Shown here one piece after another: positions 3,283 to 5,895 of a stretch of 5,895 bases of DNA; positions within the stretch are counted from its first letter, which is position 1; every line of letters starts with the position of its first letter. The notes under the pieces were generated by a model. That model saw only the letters and a list, made by a program, of their open reading frames with translations. It searched no databases and had not been told where the DNA came from. The DNA is from Actinomycetota bacterium. Its GTDB lineage: Bacteria > Actinomycetota > Acidimicrobiia > IMCC26256 > BP-133. The stretch spans positions 1-5,895 of the forward strand of contig JAUZEX010000760.1 in assembly GCA_030838815.1 (NCBI GenBank), given 5' to 3'. The translations under genes and the position numbers were made by a program.

Positions 3283-5895
3283 GACACCACCGTCACCACC
3301 ACGTCGGCTGCCACCGATCCCACCATCACCACCGACACGTCGGCGCCGGGGACGGACACGACCGTCACCACGGCGCCGGGAACCGATCCTGCCCCGGGGG
3401 TCGCCGTCGCCCCCTCCGGTCCTGGTGCCCCGGCCCAGGGCGTGCTGTTCGGCGCCCATCCCCGGACCGGCTCCAGCGAGGCGGCCCAGCGCAGCGGCGT
3501 GCTGGCGCTCGAGGCCAACCTGGGGCGGAAGCTGGCCATCGACCACTACTACCGGCCGTGGACGACCGACTTCCCGACCAGCCGGGAGCAGTGGGACTTC
3601 GACAACGGGCGCATCCCGATGATCTCGTGGGCCAAGACGTACGCCGACCAGATCGCCTATGGCCTCCAAGACGACCTCATCCGGCAACGGGCCGACGCCA
3701 TCGCCGCCCTCGGGCAGCCGCTGCTGATCCGCTGGTTCTGGGAGATGGACGGCGACCGCAACCTCCAGTACTCCGAGTCGCCCGCGCTCTACATCGCCGC
3801 CTGGCAGCGCATCGTCTCGATCTTCCGCCAGCAGGGTGCCACCAACGTCGGCTGGGTCTGGTGCCCCAACGCGTCGGCGTTCTCCGACGGCTCGGCGCAG
3901 CAGTACTACCCGGGCGACGACTGGGTCGACTGGACCTGCGCCGACGGATACAACTGGTACCGCAAGCCGGGCGACAACGACGCGTCGTTCAAGAGCATCT
4001 TCAAGAGCTTCTACGCCTGGGCGACCACCGTGGGTAAGCCGATCATGGTCGGCGAGTACGGCGTGCTGGAGACGTCGACCGACCGGAAGGCCAACTGGGT
4101 CAACACCGCCCGCACCACGCTGAAGACCGACCAGCCCGCCGTCGACGCCGTCGTGTACTTCAACTCCTACGGCTACGACAACAACGACATCTACCGCGAC
4201 TGGACGGTCGACACGTCCGACTCCTCGCTCAACGCTTTCGCCCTCATGGGAGCCGACCCCTACTTCAACGGAGGCCCGGCGGCGCCGACGCCCGACACGA
4301 CGCTCGCCTCGGGGTCCGGCCCGTCGGGGGCGGTCCGGGCGACGTCGGCCACCTTCAGCTTTGCCGCCGCGCCGGCCGACTCCACGGCGAGTTTCGGGTG
4401 CCGGATCGACAGCGCGCCGTTCGCCGGCTGCACGTCGCCCTTCACCGCCGCGGGCCTGCGCGACGGCGACCACACCTTCGAGGTGCGGGCCACGACCGCG
4501 GGCGGGACCGACCCGACCGCCGCCCGCCGGAGCTGGACGGTCGACACCACCGGCCCGACGGTCGGGGGTTTCAACCCGGCCAACGGCGCCACCGGAATCG
4601 CCCGGGACGCGCCGGCCTCGGCGGTGTTCTCGGAAGCGGTGGACACGACCACGGTGTCATCGTCGACAGTGACGCTGACCGGACCGGGCGGCGTGGCCGT
4701 GGCCGGCGCGGTCAGCTACTCGTCCGCCAGCCGCACCGTCACCGTGACGCCCGCCGCCCGCCTCGCCTTCAACACCACATACACCATCACGGTCAAGGGT
4801 GGTGCGGCCGGGGTGGCCGACGTGCTCGGCAACCGCATGGCCGCCGACCGGGCCTGGAGTTTCACGACGCTCCCGCCGCCGCCGGTGCCCAACACCTTCC
4901 TCACGTCGGGGCCGGCTGACCCGACGGCGACCGGGTCGGCCACTTTCGTCTTCTCGTCGGACCAGCCCGATGCGGCGTTCCAGTGCCACGTCGATGGCGC
5001 CGTCTTCGCCGACTGCTCGTCGCCGGCGACGTACACCGGCCTGGGCGACGGGCCCCACACGTTCGAAGTGCGGGCCTGGACGATGGACGGCGGCACCGAC
5101 CCCGATCCCGCTGTCGGCAGCTGGCGCGTCGACACCACCGCACCCGCGGTGAGCGTTGCAGATCCGGCCGCGAACGCCAGCGGCGTAGCGCTGGACGCCT
5201 CGGTGCGGGCCACCTTCTCGGAGGCCGTCGACCCGGCCACGGTGACCGCCTCGACGTTCACGGTCCGGACCGCCGCCGGGCCTCTCGGCGCCACCGTCGC
5301 CTACGACCCCGCCAGCCGCACCGCCACGCTGACCCCGGCGGCGGCCCTCAGTCCGGGCACCCGGTACACCGCCACCGTGACGGGCGGTGCCGGCGGCGTG
5401 GCCGACGTCGCCGGGAACCGCATGACCGGCGACGCGGTCTGGACCTTCAGCACCTGGGCGCCCGTCCCCGACACGACGCTCGACCCCGCCACAGGACCGT
5501 CGGGCACGGTGACGGCCAAGACGGCCACCTTCGCCTTCTCCTCCGACCAGCCCGACGCCGCCTTCCAATGCCGCCTCGACGCCGCGGCCTTCGCCGCCTG
5601 CTCGTCGCCGGCGACCTACACCGGCCTGGCCGACGGGCAGCACACGTTCGAGGTCCGGGCCTGGACCATCGACGGCGGTAGCGACGCCGATCCCGCTGCC
5701 GCCGGTTGGCGGGTCGACACCACGGCGCCGTCGGTCAGCTCGACCACTCCGATCGGCGGAACCAGCGGCGTCGCTCTCGACGCCACCATCACCGCCGCCT
5801 TCTCCGAGCCCGTCGACCCGGCCACCGTGACCGCCTCGAACTTCTCGCTCCGGAATGACGTCGGCCCGGTCAGCGCCACCGTCGCCTACGACCCC
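3151..5895 (+). CDS. Secreted GH26-like glycoside hydrolase with alternating Ig-like modules (3' end outside window)
   Basis: This is an exported enzyme, probably acting on a beta-linked polysaccharide; GH26 members include beta-mannanases, beta-1,3-xylanases and lichenases, and the substrate cannot be read from sequence. The frame gives 915 residues with no stop before the window edge. Layout: signal peptide (1-44); Thr/Pro-rich linker (45-97); catalytic domain (about 98-372); then Ig-like modules. Catalytic-domain landmarks are GAHPRTGSSEAA, the ALEANLGRKLAIDHYYRPW segment, GRIPMISW, LLIRWFWEMDG with the putative acid/base Glu198, GWVWCPNAS, and KPIMVGEYG with the putative nucleophile Glu302, matching the GH26 Glu pair. 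The usual His before the acid/base Glu (HEMNG) is Trp here (WEMDG). C238 and C263 could form a disulfide. The start is ATG 3151 with GGAGG 8 bases upstream. Ig-like repeats suggest cell-wall or substrate anchoring; any C-terminal anchor lies beyond the window. The family call is motif-based and fairly sure; activity is inferred. Confidence 0.82.
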   Translation, partial: MVPARAVRRRTSFRRAVAVALVAVGSVAGALTAVVAPTSAPAHADTTVTTTSAATDPTITTDTSAPGTDTTVTTAPGTDPAPGVAVAPSGPGAPAQGVLFGAHPRTGSSEAAQRSGVLALEANLGRKLAIDHYYRPWTTDFPTSREQWDFDNGRIPMISWAKTYADQIAYGLQDDLIRQRADAIAALGQPLLIRWFWEMDGDRNLQYSESPALYIAAWQRIVSIFRQQGATNVGWVWCPNASAFSDGSAQQYYPGDDWVDWTCADGYNWYRKPGDNDASFKSIFKSFYAWATTVGKPIMVGEYGVLETSTDRKANWVNTARTTLKTDQPAVDAVVYFNSYGYDNNDIYRDWTVDTSDSSLNAFALMGADPYFNGGPAAPTPDTTLASGSGPSGAVRATSATFSFAAAPADSTASFGCRIDSAPFAGCTSPFTAAGLRDGDHTFEVRATTAGGTDPTAARRSWTVDTTGPTVGGFNPANGATGIARDAPASAVFSEAVDTTTVSSSTVTLTGPGGVAVAGAVSYSSASRTVTVTPAARLAFNTTYTITVKGGAAGVADVLGNRMAADRAWSFTTLPPPPVPNTFLTSGPADPTATGSATFVFSSDQPDAAFQCHVDGAVFADCSSPATYTGLGDGPHTFEVRAWTMDGGTDPDPAVGSWRVDTTAPAVSVADPAANASGVALDASVRATFSEAVDPATVTASTFTVRTAAGPLGATVAYDPASRTATLTPAAALSPGTRYTATVTGGAGGVADVAGNRMTGDAVWTFSTWAPVPDTTLDPATGPSGTVTAKTATFAFSSDQPDAAFQCRLDAAAFAACSSPATYTGLADGQHTFEVRAWTIDGGSDADPAAAGWRVDTTAPSVSSTTPIGGTSGVALDATITAAFSEPVDPATVTASNFSLRNDVGPVSATVAYDP
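4291..4551 (+). repeat. Ig-like module A, copy 1
   Basis: Residues 381-467. It begins PDTTLASGSGPSG and ends WTVDTT. It contains the Cys pair C417 and C427 ten residues apart and the block DGDHTFEVRA. It belongs to the common bacterial Ig-like type with FxCxxD...CxSP...DGxHTFxVRA. It is the most divergent of the three A copies, lacking the SSDQPDAAFQC block of the other two. Confidence 0.75.
4552..4869 (+). repeat. Ig-like module B (Big_5/SbsA-like), copy 1
   Basis: Residues 468-573. The layout is P-x-x-GATGIA, a FSEAVD strand, TVTLTGPGG, RTVTVTPAARLAFNTTYTITV, GVADVLGNRM and terminal WSFTT. This matches the Big_5 (SbsA Ig-like) pattern of a predicted extracellular beta-sandwich. A short PPPPVP spacer separates it from the next A module. 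Confidence 0.78.
4888..5139 (+). repeat. Ig-like module A, copy 2
   Basis: Residues 580-663, with the Cys pair C612 and C622. Over the 65 residues from FSSDQPDAAF to DTTAP it matches copy 3 at 52 positions (about 80%), indicating recent duplication or gene conversion within this gene. Confidence 0.8.
5140..5454 (+). repeat. Ig-like module B (Big_5/SbsA-like), copy 2
   Basis: Residues 664-768. It has ANASGVALDA, FSEAVDPATVTAS, a TATLTPAAALSPGTRYTATV strand pair, GVADVAGNRM and terminal WTFST. Its 43-residue block GVALDA to VAYDP (678-720) matches the visible part of copy 3 at 30 positions (about 70%). Confidence 0.8.
5467..5724 (+). repeat. Ig-like module A, copy 3
   Basis: Residues 773-858, with the Cys pair C807 and C817. 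It begins PDTTLDPATGPSG like copy 1 but has the SSDQPDAAFQC core of copy 2. Starts of the A modules are 199 and 193 residues apart, so the duplicated unit is an A-B pair of roughly 580-600 bases. Confidence 0.8.
5725..5895 (+). repeat. Ig-like module B (Big_5/SbsA-like), copy 3, cut by window end
   Basis: Residues 859-915. The first half of a third B module is visible (TSGVALDA, FSEPVDPATVTAS, ATVAYDP). By comparison with copies 1 and 2 about 45-50 more residues should follow outside the window, and further A-B pairs are possible. Confidence 0.78.

Noticed and set aside
1590..4037. Long open frame on the + strand running through hemY, the intergenic gap and the hydrolase start
   Set aside because: It is out of frame with both recognised proteins, is Arg/Pro/Gly-rich and shows no domain; it is open only because stop codons are rare at this GC content.
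4291..5895. CRISPR array or tandem DNA repeat
   Set aside because: The periodicity is of protein modules (about 193-199 codons) with diverged DNA, not short identical repeats with unique spacers.

Overview
The window is high-GC DNA (roughly 70% or more by eye, with codon third positions almost all G or C) and fits an actinobacterium. A member of Acidimicrobiia or a related environmental lineage is a plausible guess. That placement is an inference from base composition, GTG starts, actinobacterial-style secreted-protein architecture and protein flavour; no rRNA or other marker gene is present.

Positions 1-2928 hold the last three genes of a haem-biosynthesis operon on the + strand: the C-terminal part of hemE (uroporphyrinogen decarboxylase, cut by the window start), a complete hemH/cpfC (ferrochelatase family) and a complete hemY/cgoX (FAD-dependent porphyrinogen oxidase). 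Each junction is a 4-base GTGA overlap, so the three are almost certainly co-transcribed and translationally coupled. The order hemE-hemH-hemY matches the classical Bacillus hemEHY cluster. The hemQ/chdC gene needed for the coproporphyrin-dependent route is not in this window.

A 222-base gap (2929-3150) separates the operon from the next gene. It contains four CGAAT pentamers, a perfect palindrome, a small hairpin and a clear Shine-Dalgarno, but no recognisable riboswitch, promoter consensus or strong terminator.

From 3151 to the window end runs an open-ended gene for a large secreted protein: signal peptide, Thr/Pro-rich linker, a GH26-like glycoside hydrolase catalytic domain, then alternating copies of two Ig-like modules (A-B-A-B-A-B, still running at the window edge). 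It is probably an exported polysaccharide-degrading or polysaccharide-binding enzyme, functionally unrelated to the haem genes.

The most interesting local anomaly is inside hemY. A perfect 12-base inverted repeat (2075-2086 / 2111-2122) lies in a stretch of about 95 bases (about 2026-2121) whose codon usage breaks sharply from the rest of the gene, within a variable linker of the enzyme. It looks like a short palindromic element inserted in frame without breaking the protein. No defence system, CRISPR array, tRNA, rRNA or transposase was found.
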